NCBI GenBank assembly: GCA_040779335.1
Contig: JBFONV010000002.1
Location: 1-64,000 of the forward strand
Length of the DNA: 64,000 bases
Source: JBFONV01 sp040779335
GTDB taxonomy: Bacteria; Pseudomonadota; Gammaproteobacteria; Enterobacterales; Alteromonadaceae
Direction: 5' to 3'
Under the pieces are notes generated by a model. That model saw nothing but the letters and a program-made list of their open reading frames with translations, was not told the DNA's origin and did not search any database. Positions 1 through 8,714 of this stretch are shown in pieces. A program made the translations under genes and the position numbers. The first letter of the stretch is position 1. Each line of letters starts with the position of its first letter.

Positions 1-35
1 TCGTTGCTTCAGGCCTTGCCCGAAGCGAGATGCGC

Positions 36-63
36 ATTCTACGCGCCTCAGTTTTGATGTCAA
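36..63 (-). promoter_or_regulatory. rRNA-type promoter P2 (leftward)
   Basis: Read on the minus strand there is a perfect -35 hexamer TTGACA (58-63), a 16-base spacer and a -10 TAGAAT (36-41), followed by a G+C-rich discriminator GCGCATC. AT-rich sequence lies upstream of the -35, as in an UP element. The 16-base spacing and GC-rich discriminator are typical of stringently controlled stable-RNA promoters. It points out of the window to the left, so the transcribed rRNA (or tRNA) operon itself is not visible. The stable-RNA assignment is inference from promoter form and from the matching second copy at 194-221. Confidence 0.72.
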
Positions 64-193
64 CATTTTATTTAAATAAATTTGAACTTTTCAAACCGAC
101 TTTTTAAAACGTTATGTTATCCCATTAAGCTCGAAAGCGACTAAGATAACCTATCAAAACACTCCTTTGGGCTCGCCTTGGAAGTGGATGCGC

Positions 194-221
194 ATTTTAG
201 ACACTTTTACCTTGAGGTCAA
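194..221 (-). promoter_or_regulatory. rRNA-type promoter P1 (leftward)
   Basis: On the minus strand: -35 TTGACC (216-221), 16-base spacer, -10 TAAAAT (194-199), then the same discriminator start GCGCATC as the promoter at 36-63. An A/T-rich block (about 228-252) lies just upstream in UP-element position. The two promoters are about 158 bases apart, as in tandem P1/P2 arrangements of rRNA operons. The downstream operon is outside the window. Confidence 0.7.
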
Positions 222-292
222 GCACAAAATGCGATTAATTTATTATTTTAGTTCAAACGCTCAAAAAGCGCACAACCACCAGCTAAAAATAC

Positions 293-319
293 AAAAAGAG
301 CGCTATTTGCGCTCTTTTT
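293..319 (-). terminator. Rho-independent terminator after pssA
   Basis: A perfect 11-bp inverted repeat (293-303 with 309-319, loop TATTT) has an A-run on the left and a T-run on the right, so it can stop transcription in either direction. It lies about 30 bases past the pssA stop and also separates that gene from the leftward rRNA-type promoters. Confidence 0.85.
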
Positions 320-351
320 ATTGTTAGGTCATTGATTTCTTATTGTAGATT

Positions 352-1194
352 TTATTTTTCTACTGAATCTGTTTGTTGTTTTTCATCTGCTTTTACTTCT
401 TTAGTTGGGTCATTAGACTCGTTATTAAAGTCAGCATCTTGATCATCACCAACAACGTGTTCTAACTTAAGACGTTTAACAGAACGAATAGTGGTAACAG
501 GCCCTGAACACGCATAAAGTACAAAGATAGCCATTAATAATTCTGCGGGGCTAGATGCAACAACGACAAAGACTAGTACGATAAGTAATACAACAATAAA
601 ATTAACTCGGCCTTTCCAGTCAACATCCTTGAAACTATTATAGCGAAAGTTACTGACCATCAATAACCCTGTTATTATTGTTACAATACCGATAATAAAA
701 CCATAGTCATGACCATTAAGATCATATTCTGTTCCAACCCAAACCAGGCTGGCAATCACGCCTGCTGCTGCGGGGCTTGCTAGGCCCTGAAAGAAACGTT
801 TGTCGGCAACGCCAACTTGGGTGTTAAAACGAGCTAAACGCAAGGCCGCACAAGCGACATAAACAAAAGCGGCTAACCAACCGAATTTGCCCATTCCTGA
901 TAATGCCCAATTATAGGCAACTAATCCTGGCGCAATACCAAACGAAACCATGTCAGCCATACTGTCATATTCCGCGCCAAATTCGCTTTGAGTATTTGTC
1001 ATTCTAGCGACTCGGCCATCTAAACCATCAAATATCATGGCAATAAAAATAGCTATCGCTGCACTAGCAAAATGACCATTCATTGACGAGACAACGGCAT
1101 AAAATCCAGAAAATAAGCCTGCAGTTGTCAGTAAGTTAGGTAATAGATATATACCTTTATTGGTTGGATGTTCACTCTTATACTTTTCTGGCAT
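352..1194 (-). CDS. pssA: CDP-diacylglycerol--serine O-phosphatidyltransferase
   Basis: Makes phosphatidylserine from CDP-diacylglycerol and L-serine, the first committed step to phosphatidylethanolamine, at the inner membrane. The CDP-alcohol phosphotransferase signature is complete: D59-G60-x2-A-R64, then G73, D77 and D81. Several hydrophobic membrane segments follow, and the tail after about residue 245 is charged and hydrophilic. At 280 residues it belongs to the membrane-integrated PssA type, not the larger phospholipase-D-like E. coli type. It is a single gene with its own terminator at 293-319 and is divergent from the DUF4124 gene. The family assignment is secure. Confidence 0.95.
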   Translation of the reverse strand: MPEKYKSEHPTNKGIYLLPNLLTTAGLFSGFYAVVSSMNGHFASAAIAIFIAMIFDGLDGRVARMTNTQSEFGAEYDSMADMVSFGIAPGLVAYNWALSGMGKFGWLAAFVYVACAALRLARFNTQVGVADKRFFQGLASPAAAGVIASLVWVGTEYDLNGHDYGFIIGIVTIITGLLMVSNFRYNSFKDVDWKGRVNFIVVLLIVLVFVVVASSPAELLMAIFVLYACSGPVTTIRSVKRLKLEHVVGDDQDADFNNESNDPTKEVKADEKQQTDSVEK

Positions 1195-1421
1195 TTAATT
1201 AACCGTTTCTATAGATAGTGCATGGTAAAGTCGCTAATTTACCATAAGTTAAGACTAGAGAGATAGTGGAATTTATTCCATCGAACGTGAATTATTCACG
1301 TTCAAACAACACAAAAAATTTGTAAACTTATGATTGAGTTGTTATAAGAATAGGTAACAATTTGTTGTAAGTTTAGTTGATGAACAACATCAATAACCAA
1401 CCACTGCACATGGATATAAAG

Positions 1422-1841
1422 ATGCGTTACAAATATTTAGGATTAATTGCTTTGATGCTTGCAAGCTCAATCTTCGCTGCCGAAGTAACCGTCTATCGCT
1501 GGGTTGACGAAAAAGACATCGTTCATTTTAGTCAAAATCAACCGGCTCATGACAATTATACAGAATTGACCATGACAGAAGCATATCACCCACCCGCCCC
1601 CGATGAGAAGGAAAGTGCAAGTGAGGAGGATGATACACTACTTACTGCAACCGAAGGCTTAACTGAAAATTCATTGGCTAAATGTAATGAAGCTAAAGCT
1701 AACGTTAGAACCTTATCTGCATTTGATAAAATTCAATATACAGATAGTGATGGCGTAACAAAGGTACTGAGTAAGTTAGAAAAAGAGCAGCAGCTTGAAA
1801 TTAGCAAAAAACAAGTAGAGGTTTATTGTAAAGTCCAATAA
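1422..1841 (+). CDS. DUF4124-domain secreted protein
   Basis: A small exported protein of unknown function. From the ATG at 1422 it starts with a clean signal peptide (MRYKYLGLIALMLASS...FAAE). A DUF4124 core follows directly: YRWVDEKDIVHFSQNQP, the usual Y-[KR]-W-x-D-x-x-G-x-x-[HY]-[FY]-[ST] pattern with G replaced by I. The middle is acidic, and the C-terminal part carries two Cys and a Lys/Glu-rich helix. In-frame starts at 1377 (TTG), 1380 and 1410 (ATG) would add residues before the signal peptide; 1422 is preferred because it places the signal peptide at the N-terminus. It converges on clpB with only 14 bases between the stops. Confidence 0.72.
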   Translation: MRYKYLGLIALMLASSIFAAEVTVYRWVDEKDIVHFSQNQPAHDNYTELTMTEAYHPPAPDEKESASEEDDTLLTATEGLTENSLAKCNEAKANVRTLSAFDKIQYTDSDGVTKVLSKLEKEQQLEISKKQVEVYCKVQ

Positions 1842-1855
1842 ACCTCTTACAGATA

Positions 1856-4426
1856 TTAAGAAAAAGTTAATTCATTATTATTAACGTCTATATGTATTGT
1901 CGAACCCGCGCTGTAGCTTCCTGATAACAACCTTTGTGCTAGTGGGTTTTCTATTCCTTGCTGAATAGCTCTTTTCAAGGGCCTAGCGCCAAATAATGGA
2001 TCAAACCCTGCTTTAGATATCAATGATAAAGCTTCATCGGAAACGAGCAATTGAATGTCTCTTTCCTGCAAGCGCTGTGAAAGTGATTGCAATTGTATGG
2101 CTGCAATTTGCTGAATTTGTTCAGATACCAGAGGATGGAAAACCACTGCCTCGTCAATACGATTAATAAATTCTGGCTTGAAGTGCTGGCTAACTTCCGA
2201 CATAACGCTAGATTTCATTTCCTCGTATTGACTATCATCACCATATGCTTGAATAATATCAGAGCCAATATTTGAGGTCATAATGATCACTGTATTTTTA
2301 AAGTCAACAGTGCGACCTTGCCCGTCAGTCAAACGACCATCATCGAGTACCTGCAATAAAATATTAAAGACGTCGCTATGCGCCTTTTCAACTTCATCAA
2401 GTAAGATCACAGAATAGGGTTTACGTCTAACCGCTTCAGTTAAATACCCTCCTTCTTCGTAACCGACGTAGCCTGGAGGCGCACCAACTAGACGAGCAAC
2501 GGCATGTTTCTCCATAAACTCAGACATATCAACCCGAATAAGGGCATCTTCACTGTCAAACAGAAAATGAGCAAGTGCTTTGGTTAACTCTGTTTTACCA
2601 ACCCCAGTGGGACCTAAAAATAAAAATGATCCGATTGGCTGATTAGGATCGGCTAAACCAGCACGAGAGCGCCTAATAGCATTAGATACACACACGACAG
2701 CTTCCGATTGACCTATTACTCTTTTGTGTAAGTCGTTTTCCATTTGCAATAATTTGTCGCGTTCTTCTTCCAACATTTTTGCGACGGGGATCCCTGTTGC
2801 TCTGCTTAACACATCAGCGATTTCGACATCAGTAACTTTATTGCGCAATAATGTCATTTCTTGCATTTCTGCTTGGCTTGCTAAATCTAACTGCCGTTCT
2901 AACTCAGGAATTTTTCCGTATTGCAATTCAGACATTTGATTCAAATCGCCAACTCTTCGAGCAGACTCTAGTTCAATTCTGGCCTGGTCCAATTCTGTTT
3001 TGATAGTTTGAGTGCCATGTAAAGCCGCTTTTTCAGTTTTCCAGACTTCGTCTAATTCATCATAACTTGCTTGATTTTTGTCAATATCTTCTGAAATCAA
3101 CGATAAACGTTTTTTTGATGCCTCATCAGTATCTTTTTCAAGTGCTTTTTGTTCCAGTTTCAACTGGATAATACGCCGTTCCAAACGATCGAGATCTTCA
3201 GGTTTAGAATCCATTTGTAAACGAATACTCGATGCGGCTTCATCGATTAAATCAATCGCTTTATCCGGTAGCTGTCGATCGCTGATATAACGATGTGACA
3301 AGGTTGCAGCGGCAACAATTGCTGGGTCAGTAATATCGACAGAATGGTGTAATTCATATCTTTCTTTCAAACCACGCAGTATAGCAATGGTGTCTTCAAC
3401 ACTAGGCTCATCAACAAGCACTTTTTGAAAACGACGCTCCAGTGCCGCATCTTTCTCAATATACTGACGATATTCATCTAATGTTGTCGCACCGACACAA
3501 TGTAAATCACCGCGTGCTAGAGCCGGTTTTAGCATATTACCCGCGTCCATTGCACCATCTGACTTACCGGCCCCGACCATGGTATGAAGTTCATCAATAA
3601 AGAGGATAACTTGTCCCTCTTCTTTCGCTAATTCACTCAGCACTGCTTTTAAGCGTTCCTCAAATTCACCTCGGTATTTAGCGCCAGCAACTAATGACCC
3701 CATATCGAGAGAGAGAACACGCTTATTCTTAAGCCCTTCCGGAACCTCATGATCAACGATGCGTTGTGCCAATCCTTCAACTATTGCGGTTTTCCCTACC
3801 CCAGGTTGGCCAATGAGCACAGGATTATTTTTAGTTCTGCGCTGTAAGACTTGGATTGTACGACGAATTTCATCATCTCGGCCTATTACCGGATCAAGCT
3901 TGCCATCTTTGGCCCGCTCAGTTAAATCAACGGTATATTTGTTAAGTGCCTGTCTAACATCTTCAGCATTTTGATCATCCACATTCTGACCACCGCGAAT
4001 ATGCTCTATAGCATCTTTAACTCTTTGTTCTGAAGCGCCCAGTGATTTTAATATCAGCCCAAGCTTACCTTTATCTTCAAGTGCAGCTAGCACGAAGATT
4101 TCTGAAGAAATAAACTTATCACCTAATTTTTGCGCGTATTTATCACATAAGTTAAATAAATTTCCCATCGCAGGTGAAAGTTGTACTTCTCCGCCAGTGC
4201 CGCTCACTTGAGCAAATGATTGCAGCAAGCTTTCAACTTGCATGCGTAAACTATATAAATCAACTCCGGCACTTTTTAGCAGTGGAATAACGCTGCTGCC
4301 ATTTTGATTTAACAACGCCAGCATTAAATGTGCAGGCTCGATAAATTGATGATCTTTCCCTAATGCCAAAGACTGAGCATCTGAAATTGCTTCTTGAAAA
4401 GTTTGAGTAAAACGGTCTAAACGCAT
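1856..4426 (-). CDS. clpB: ATP-dependent disaggregase ClpB (Hsp104 family)
   Basis: Hexameric AAA+ chaperone that, with DnaK/DnaJ/GrpE, pulls polypeptides out of heat-induced aggregates in the cytoplasm. At 856 residues it has the standard ClpB length. Order: N-terminal Clp repeat domain (about 1-145), first AAA+ with Walker A GQPGVGKT at 206-213 and Walker B LFIDELH, the long coiled-coil M domain (about 410-520) that separates ClpB from ClpA/ClpC, then a second AAA+ with GPTGVGKT near 605 and a C-terminal ClpB D2-small domain. No ClpP-binding IGF/L loop was noticed. A heat-shock-type promoter lies just upstream (4477-4507). Confidence 0.97.
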   Translation of the reverse strand: MRLDRFTQTFQEAISDAQSLALGKDHQFIEPAHLMLALLNQNGSSVIPLLKSAGVDLYSLRMQVESLLQSFAQVSGTGGEVQLSPAMGNLFNLCDKYAQKLGDKFISSEIFVLAALEDKGKLGLILKSLGASEQRVKDAIEHIRGGQNVDDQNAEDVRQALNKYTVDLTERAKDGKLDPVIGRDDEIRRTIQVLQRRTKNNPVLIGQPGVGKTAIVEGLAQRIVDHEVPEGLKNKRVLSLDMGSLVAGAKYRGEFEERLKAVLSELAKEEGQVILFIDELHTMVGAGKSDGAMDAGNMLKPALARGDLHCVGATTLDEYRQYIEKDAALERRFQKVLVDEPSVEDTIAILRGLKERYELHHSVDITDPAIVAAATLSHRYISDRQLPDKAIDLIDEAASSIRLQMDSKPEDLDRLERRIIQLKLEQKALEKDTDEASKKRLSLISEDIDKNQASYDELDEVWKTEKAALHGTQTIKTELDQARIELESARRVGDLNQMSELQYGKIPELERQLDLASQAEMQEMTLLRNKVTDVEIADVLSRATGIPVAKMLEEERDKLLQMENDLHKRVIGQSEAVVCVSNAIRRSRAGLADPNQPIGSFLFLGPTGVGKTELTKALAHFLFDSEDALIRVDMSEFMEKHAVARLVGAPPGYVGYEEGGYLTEAVRRKPYSVILLDEVEKAHSDVFNILLQVLDDGRLTDGQGRTVDFKNTVIIMTSNIGSDIIQAYGDDSQYEEMKSSVMSEVSQHFKPEFINRIDEAVVFHPLVSEQIQQIAAIQLQSLSQRLQERDIQLLVSDEALSLISKAGFDPLFGARPLKRAIQQGIENPLAQRLLSGSYSAGSTIHIDVNNNELTFS

Positions 4427-4476
4427 ATTAATCTCCTACAGCCATATCACTGGGCTTACAGTAACTCACATATTAG

Positions 4477-4507
4477 TAATAGGGATACAAAGGGCGTTTT
4501 TCAATAG
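4477..4507 (-). promoter_or_regulatory. Candidate sigma-32 (heat-shock) promoter of clpB
   Basis: Minus-strand reading gives CTATTGAAA (4499-4507), a 14-base spacer, then CCCTATTA (4477-4484). This fits the sigma-32 pattern CTTGAAA-N(13-15)-CCCCATNT with two mismatches in the -35 and a few in the -10. It lies about 50 bases before the clpB start, as expected for the best-known sigma-32 target. The match is by eye. Confidence 0.6.
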
Positions 4508-4560
4508 CTGATGATAGGGTATTTTGATTTAGAACAAAGAAATAAGATAATAGCCAAGCA

Positions 4561-5316
4561 CTATATTCGACAAATAATAGTTACCATTCGTCCCGTTTTA
4601 TTGTCACGCCGATAAGAGTAATATTCGTCAGGCATAGAAAAGGTGCAATGTGGTAATACATTTATACTAACTACCCCCAACGCATTTAATTGTTGAATTG
4701 CGATTTGGTGAAGATCAGCCAAATATTTATCATTCGCGACTTTTTTAAATGCCTGCTCAAACGATGAAGGTTGTCGTACAAAAGCTTGACGCACTTCTTC
4801 TCCTACTTCAAAGGCATTCTTACCAATACAGGGGCCTAACCAAGCATATATCTGCTGATTTTTTGTCTGCATTTTAGCAAGGGTACGAGCAATAATATTA
4901 CTCGCTAAAGGTCGCCATCCTCCATGAATAGCGGCTATTTCATCACCATTTACTGATGCTAACAATATCGGCAAACAGTCAGCTGTCATTATCGCTAAGG
5001 CAATATTTTTATTAGTAGTAACCGCTGCATCCGCAACTAATGGAACTTGATGATGTTTTTGAACGCTCGCAACCTGATTACCATGGACTTGCTCAAGCCA
5101 TTGAATTTTTGTCTCTAGCGGAAGAAAATCGTTAAGAATAGCGCGATGTTCATTAACAACGCCTATATCATCTCCCACATGAGTGCCCAAATTAAAATCT
5201 TGAAACCCGTTATAATGATTATGTGTGTGATAAGGGTGGGCACGAGTGGTAGTAAAAGCCAATGTGTTTAACACTGGCCAATTTACTTGATGAAATACTG
5301 AGTTAATATTCTTCAC
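4561..5316 (-). CDS. pgeF: Peptidoglycan editing factor PgeF (YfiH/DUF152, laccase-domain family)
   Basis: Members of this family remove L-Ser-containing UDP-MurNAc precursors so that L-Ala is kept at position 1 of the peptidoglycan stem; older names are YfiH, multicopper polyphenol oxidase and purine nucleoside phosphorylase. The metal-site motifs are all present: LEQVHGNQV, MTADCLPILLA and IHGGWR, plus the C-terminal CTFSMPDEYYSYRRD block. Length (251) is normal. Its first 14 bases overlap the end of rluD, so the two are translationally coupled, the same neighbour pair as in many gammaproteobacteria. Which enzymatic activity dominates in this organism cannot be told from sequence. Confidence 0.92.
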   Translation of the reverse strand: MKNINSVFHQVNWPVLNTLAFTTTRAHPYHTHNHYNGFQDFNLGTHVGDDIGVVNEHRAILNDFLPLETKIQWLEQVHGNQVASVQKHHQVPLVADAAVTTNKNIALAIMTADCLPILLASVNGDEIAAIHGGWRPLASNIIARTLAKMQTKNQQIYAWLGPCIGKNAFEVGEEVRQAFVRQPSSFEQAFKKVANDKYLADLHQIAIQQLNALGVVSINVLPHCTFSMPDEYYSYRRDNKTGRMVTIICRI

Positions 5317-6277
5317 GGGCGTTAAGATTAGTATCTTCGCGCAATAACTCAGTTAAATGATGCATGTCTTCTGGAATATCAGCATGCCATGTCATTAACT
5401 CCCCTGTTATCGGATGATAAAGGGATAACATTGCAGCGTGAAGTGCTTGGCGTTTAAATTGCCTTAACATATCCAACAACTTTGGCGTTGCATTTTTTGG
5501 GGGTCTGGGGCGACCACCATAAACAGGATCGCCAACTAATGGATGACTGATATGAGCCATATGCACACGAATTTGATGAGTACGCCCCGTTTCAAGACGT
5601 AATCGTAAACGAGTGTGTAATCTGAACTTCTCCATAACACGGTAATGCGTTACCGAAGGCCGCCCTGAAAATGTTACCGCCATATGCGTTCTTTTAGTGG
5701 CATGTCGCCCTATGGGTTCATCAACCACGCCACCGGCTGTCATTACACCATTAGCAATGGCTTCATATTCACGAGTTATTTCTCGAGCCTGCAGTGACTC
5801 AACTAGATTTGTTTGAGCGGCAATGGTTTTAGCAACTACCATTAAGCCAGTCGTATCTTTATCAAGACGGTGGACTATACCTGCGCGCGGGACAATTTCT
5901 AGTTGCGGGCAATGATGCAGCAGTGCATTTAACACTGTGCCATCTGGATTTCCCGCTCCTGGATGTACTACAAAACCAGCTGGTTTATTGATAACGAGTA
6001 TATCATCATCTTCATAAACGATATTGAGCGGGATATTTTGCGCCTCAAAGCGCTCTTCTGCTTCAATTTCAGCGTTAATGGCAATACTCTCACCACCGTA
6101 CATTTTTTCTCGTGCTTTTGTGGTGACAATATCATTTACGGAGACAGATCCTGCCAGAATCCAATCTTTTAGTCGCGAACGGGAATATTCAGGAAACATT
6201 TCGGCAATTGCTTGGTCTAAACGTTTTCCCAAGCATGATTCAGGAACAATATCTTTATGTTTAATTATTTCAGCCAT
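5303..6277 (-). CDS. rluD: 23S rRNA pseudouridine(1911/1915/1917) synthase
   Basis: Isomerises uridines of helix 69 of 23S rRNA to pseudouridine, needed for normal 50S maturation. An N-terminal S4 RNA-binding domain (about 18-78) precedes the RluA-type catalytic domain. The catalytic motif HRLDKDTTG is at 136-144 with the nucleophile D139, followed by RTHQIRVH and PLVGDPVYGG. Length 324 is close to E. coli RluD. It is the first gene of the rluD-pgeF pair and is divergent from bamD, the common genomic partner of rluD. Confidence 0.96.
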   Translation of the reverse strand: MAEIIKHKDIVPESCLGKRLDQAIAEMFPEYSRSRLKDWILAGSVSVNDIVTTKAREKMYGGESIAINAEIEAEERFEAQNIPLNIVYEDDDILVINKPAGFVVHPGAGNPDGTVLNALLHHCPQLEIVPRAGIVHRLDKDTTGLMVVAKTIAAQTNLVESLQAREITREYEAIANGVMTAGGVVDEPIGRHATKRTHMAVTFSGRPSVTHYRVMEKFRLHTRLRLRLETGRTHQIRVHMAHISHPLVGDPVYGGRPRPPKNATPKLLDMLRQFKRQALHAAMLSLYHPITGELMTWHADIPEDMHHLTELLREDTNLNAREEY

Positions 6278-6345
6278 TAAACTCTCAATTAATTAGCACT
6301 GTGCAAGGCAAGTTTGCTGGGTTAGAATGTCTTGCATCTATTTTA

Positions 6346-6360
6346 CCCCTTTGTAAGGGG
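6346..6360. other. Small G+C-rich hairpin in the rluD-bamD divergent region
   Basis: CCCCTT (6346-6351), loop TGT, AAGGGG (6355-6360): a perfect 6-bp stem about 48 bases before the bamD start. No T-run follows. It could sit in the bamD leader or near an operator; no function can be assigned. Confidence 0.35.
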
Positions 6361-6407
6361 CATTCATAATTTATTTTAACTAAAACAATGTAGTGATATT
6401 AAAGTCC

Positions 6408-7172
6408 ATGGAAAAAATGACAATTAAAGTGATGTTCATCATGCTTACGTTAGCAATAGCTGGATGTTCATCGTCTGAAAAAAATGATATTGATAAAGTC
6501 CCCGATAAATCTGCACAAGCCTTATTTGCTGATGCGAGAGAGTCACTAGACAATGGTCTTTACCAAAAAGCTATTCAAATACTATCCGCGATCGACTCTC
6601 GTTTTCCATTTGGGCCAATTTCACACCAAGTGCAAATAGACTTAATTTATGCGTATTATAAAAGTGGCAATGCAGATCAAGGTATAGCGTTAGCCGATCG
6701 TTTTCTACGTTTAAACCCTACTCACCCTAATGTTGATTATGTATATTATATGAGGGCGCTAATAAATTTAGCGACCGAAACAAATTTATTTCAAAATTTA
6801 GCAGGAATTGACCGCAGCGATCGAGATCCAACCGCTTCTAAAGATGCTTTCAACGATTTAAAAACACTTATTACAAATTATCCGCAAAGTAAATATGCGG
6901 TTGACGCCCGTAAACGTATGATCGAAATTAAATCGAGGTTAGCAAAATATGAACTCGCAGTTGCTCGTTTTTATTTAGATAGAGATGCCTATGTTTCAGC
7001 AGCAAACCGCGGTAAATATATCGTTAAATATTATTCTCCCAGTAAAGAAGTCGAACAGGCATTAGAAATAATGATCCAATGCTATGAAAAATTAGGCTTA
7101 GAGGATTTAAAAACTAATGCCAAGCAAGTTTTAGCGGCCAACTATCCGAATAACCCGTTACTTACTCATTAA
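6408..7172 (+). CDS. bamD: Outer membrane assembly lipoprotein BamD (ComL)
   Basis: Essential lipoprotein of the BAM complex; with BamA it folds and inserts beta-barrel proteins into the outer membrane. It has a lipoprotein signal peptide ending in the lipobox LAIAGC, then tetratricopeptide-type helical repeats typical of BamD (a first repeat around ARESLDNGLYQKAIQIL, then PISHQVQIDLIYAYYKSG, and so on) through about residue 250. An upstream GTG (6393) and a downstream ATG (6417) are also in frame; 6408 and 6417 both give a good signal peptide. It is transcribed away from rluD and shares a bidirectional terminator with glnB. Confidence 0.94.
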   Translation: MEKMTIKVMFIMLTLAIAGCSSSEKNDIDKVPDKSAQALFADARESLDNGLYQKAIQILSAIDSRFPFGPISHQVQIDLIYAYYKSGNADQGIALADRFLRLNPTHPNVDYVYYMRALINLATETNLFQNLAGIDRSDRDPTASKDAFNDLKTLITNYPQSKYAVDARKRMIEIKSRLAKYELAVARFYLDRDAYVSAANRGKYIVKYYSPSKEVEQALEIMIQCYEKLGLEDLKTNAKQVLAANYPNNPLLTH

Positions 7173-7185
7173 TTTAATAAATAAT

Positions 7186-7223
7186 AAAAAAGCCGACACT
7201 ACTCAGTAATTGTCGGCTTTTTT
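7186..7223. terminator. Bidirectional terminator between bamD and glnB
   Basis: A 13-bp perfect stem (AAAAAAGCCGACA with TGTCGGCTTTTTT, loop about 12 bases) has A- and T-runs at both ends. It lies between the convergent stops of bamD and glnB and can serve both. Confidence 0.92.
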
Positions 7224-7241
7224 GTTTACTTGTCATAGCTA

Positions 7242-7580
7242 TTAAATGGCAGCCTCATCTTCCTCGCCAGTTCTGATCCGTACTACCCTTTCAACGTCAG
7301 TAATAAATATTTTACCGTCACCTATTTTTCCTGTTTGGGCTGTTTCAATAATAGCGTTAACACAGCGTTCAACGTCGTCGGAAGAAATGACGATTTCTAA
7401 CTTTACCTTAGGTAAAAAATCAACCATATACTCCGCGCCACGATATAATTCGGTATGACCTTTTTGTCGACCAAAGCCTTTAACTTCAGACACTGTCATC
7501 CCTGTAATACCTATTTCGCCGAGTGCCTCTCTCACATCATCCATTTTAAACGGTTTAATGATCGCTTCAATTTTTTTCAT
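7242..7580 (-). CDS. glnB: Nitrogen regulatory protein P-II
   Basis: Trimeric signal protein that reports 2-oxoglutarate/ATP/ADP and glutamine status to glutamine synthetase adenylyltransferase and NtrB. It has the full 112-residue length. The T-loop GFGRQKGHTELYRGAEY carries the uridylylation Tyr51, and the second signature TGKIGDGKIF is present. No amtB follows, which favours the GlnB over the GlnK paralogue, but sequence alone does not fully separate them. Monocistronic, ending at the shared terminator at 7186-7223. Confidence 0.93.
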   Translation of the reverse strand: MKKIEAIIKPFKMDDVREALGEIGITGMTVSEVKGFGRQKGHTELYRGAEYMVDFLPKVKLEIVISSDDVERCVNAIIETAQTGKIGDGKIFITDVERVVRIRTGEEDEAAI

Positions 7581-7783
7581 TTATGTTATCCATCGATGTT
7601 TAAGCCCATACGCTATTATATGCTGTTATATATTCAAAGCTCTATAAAATAATCCGCAATTATCGAACATCATTTTCAGCAGTAATAATTGTTGCAAACG
7701 TTATCCAAAAATAAAACTAAATTTGTTACACTCAACATTATAATAATCGTTTAATAATATGAGCTCCCTACTAAGGAAATTTT

Positions 7784-8617
7784 ATGGATCCGCAGCTGAT
7801 CATTCGCGAAATGAACGTTCTCCCTATAATTGATACACAGTTTGAAATTACCCGTCGCGTTGACTTTATTAAGCATCAACTAACCCAATCGGGCCTTAAA
7901 ACATTAGTGTTAGGTATCAGTGGTGGCGTTGACTCTTCCACTTGTGGTCGATTGGCACAATTAGCAATAGAACAATTAAACCAAGAACAAAATACCAATG
8001 AATATCGCTTTGTCGCGCTGAGACTACCTTATGGAATACAAGCCGATGAACACGATGCCCAAGCGGCGCTAGGGTTTATCAAACCTTCGATTGACTTTCC
8101 GGTAAATGTAAAACTAGGTGTTGATGCCATCCATGAAGAAGCATTAGGCGCAATGAAGGAGTATGAATTGCTTGTACAATCGGATACTGCCATTGATTTT
8201 GTAAAAGGTAACACTAAAGCTCGAGCACGCATGGTTGTGCAATATGAAGTTGCGGGGTTGCTCGGTGGCTTAGTATTAGGTACCGATCACTCGGCGGAAA
8301 ACATCACTGGATTTTTTACCAAACACGGCGATGGTGCCTGTGATTTAGCACCATTATTTGGTCTAAGTAAACGTCAGGTTAGAATGCTCGCCAAAGCACT
8401 TGGTGCGCCGGATGAATTAGTAAAAAAAGAGCCGACTGCCGACCTTGAATGTTTATCACCCGGTAAAGCTGATGAGCAAGCACTTGGGGTAAGTTACGAT
8501 CAATTAGATGATTTTCTTGAAGGAAAAACAGTTACCCAAGAAGTGCTAGATAAAATAATTAACCTATATCAAAAAACTCAACACAAACGTCAACCTATCC
8601 CGACAATCTATGACTAA
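7784..8617 (+). CDS. nadE: Ammonia-dependent NAD+ synthetase
   Basis: Final step of NAD synthesis: deamido-NAD + NH3 + ATP to NAD+. The ATP-pyrophosphatase P-loop SGGVDSS is at 46-52, and GNTKARARM and GTDHSAENITGFFTKHGDG match the NadE family. At 277 residues it lacks an N-terminal glutaminase domain, so it is the short NH3-dependent form like E. coli NadE. The start is set by the Shine-Dalgarno AAGGA just before the ATG. Confidence 0.96.
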   Translation: MDPQLIIREMNVLPIIDTQFEITRRVDFIKHQLTQSGLKTLVLGISGGVDSSTCGRLAQLAIEQLNQEQNTNEYRFVALRLPYGIQADEHDAQAALGFIKPSIDFPVNVKLGVDAIHEEALGAMKEYELLVQSDTAIDFVKGNTKARARMVVQYEVAGLLGGLVLGTDHSAENITGFFTKHGDGACDLAPLFGLSKRQVRMLAKALGAPDELVKKEPTADLECLSPGKADEQALGVSYDQLDDFLEGKTVTQEVLDKIINLYQKTQHKRQPIPTIYD

Positions 8618-8714
8618 AGCATGTGAATAGCGATTATTTGTGGCAAGAGTCACATTAGCCAACTATAACTAGTAAAAAGGATTTTACTTTCACTCTAACT
8701 AAATAGGTTACCTC

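Noticed and set aside
7242..7580. glnK instead of glnB
   Set aside because: No amtB next to it; GlnB preferred, though the sequence alone is not decisive.
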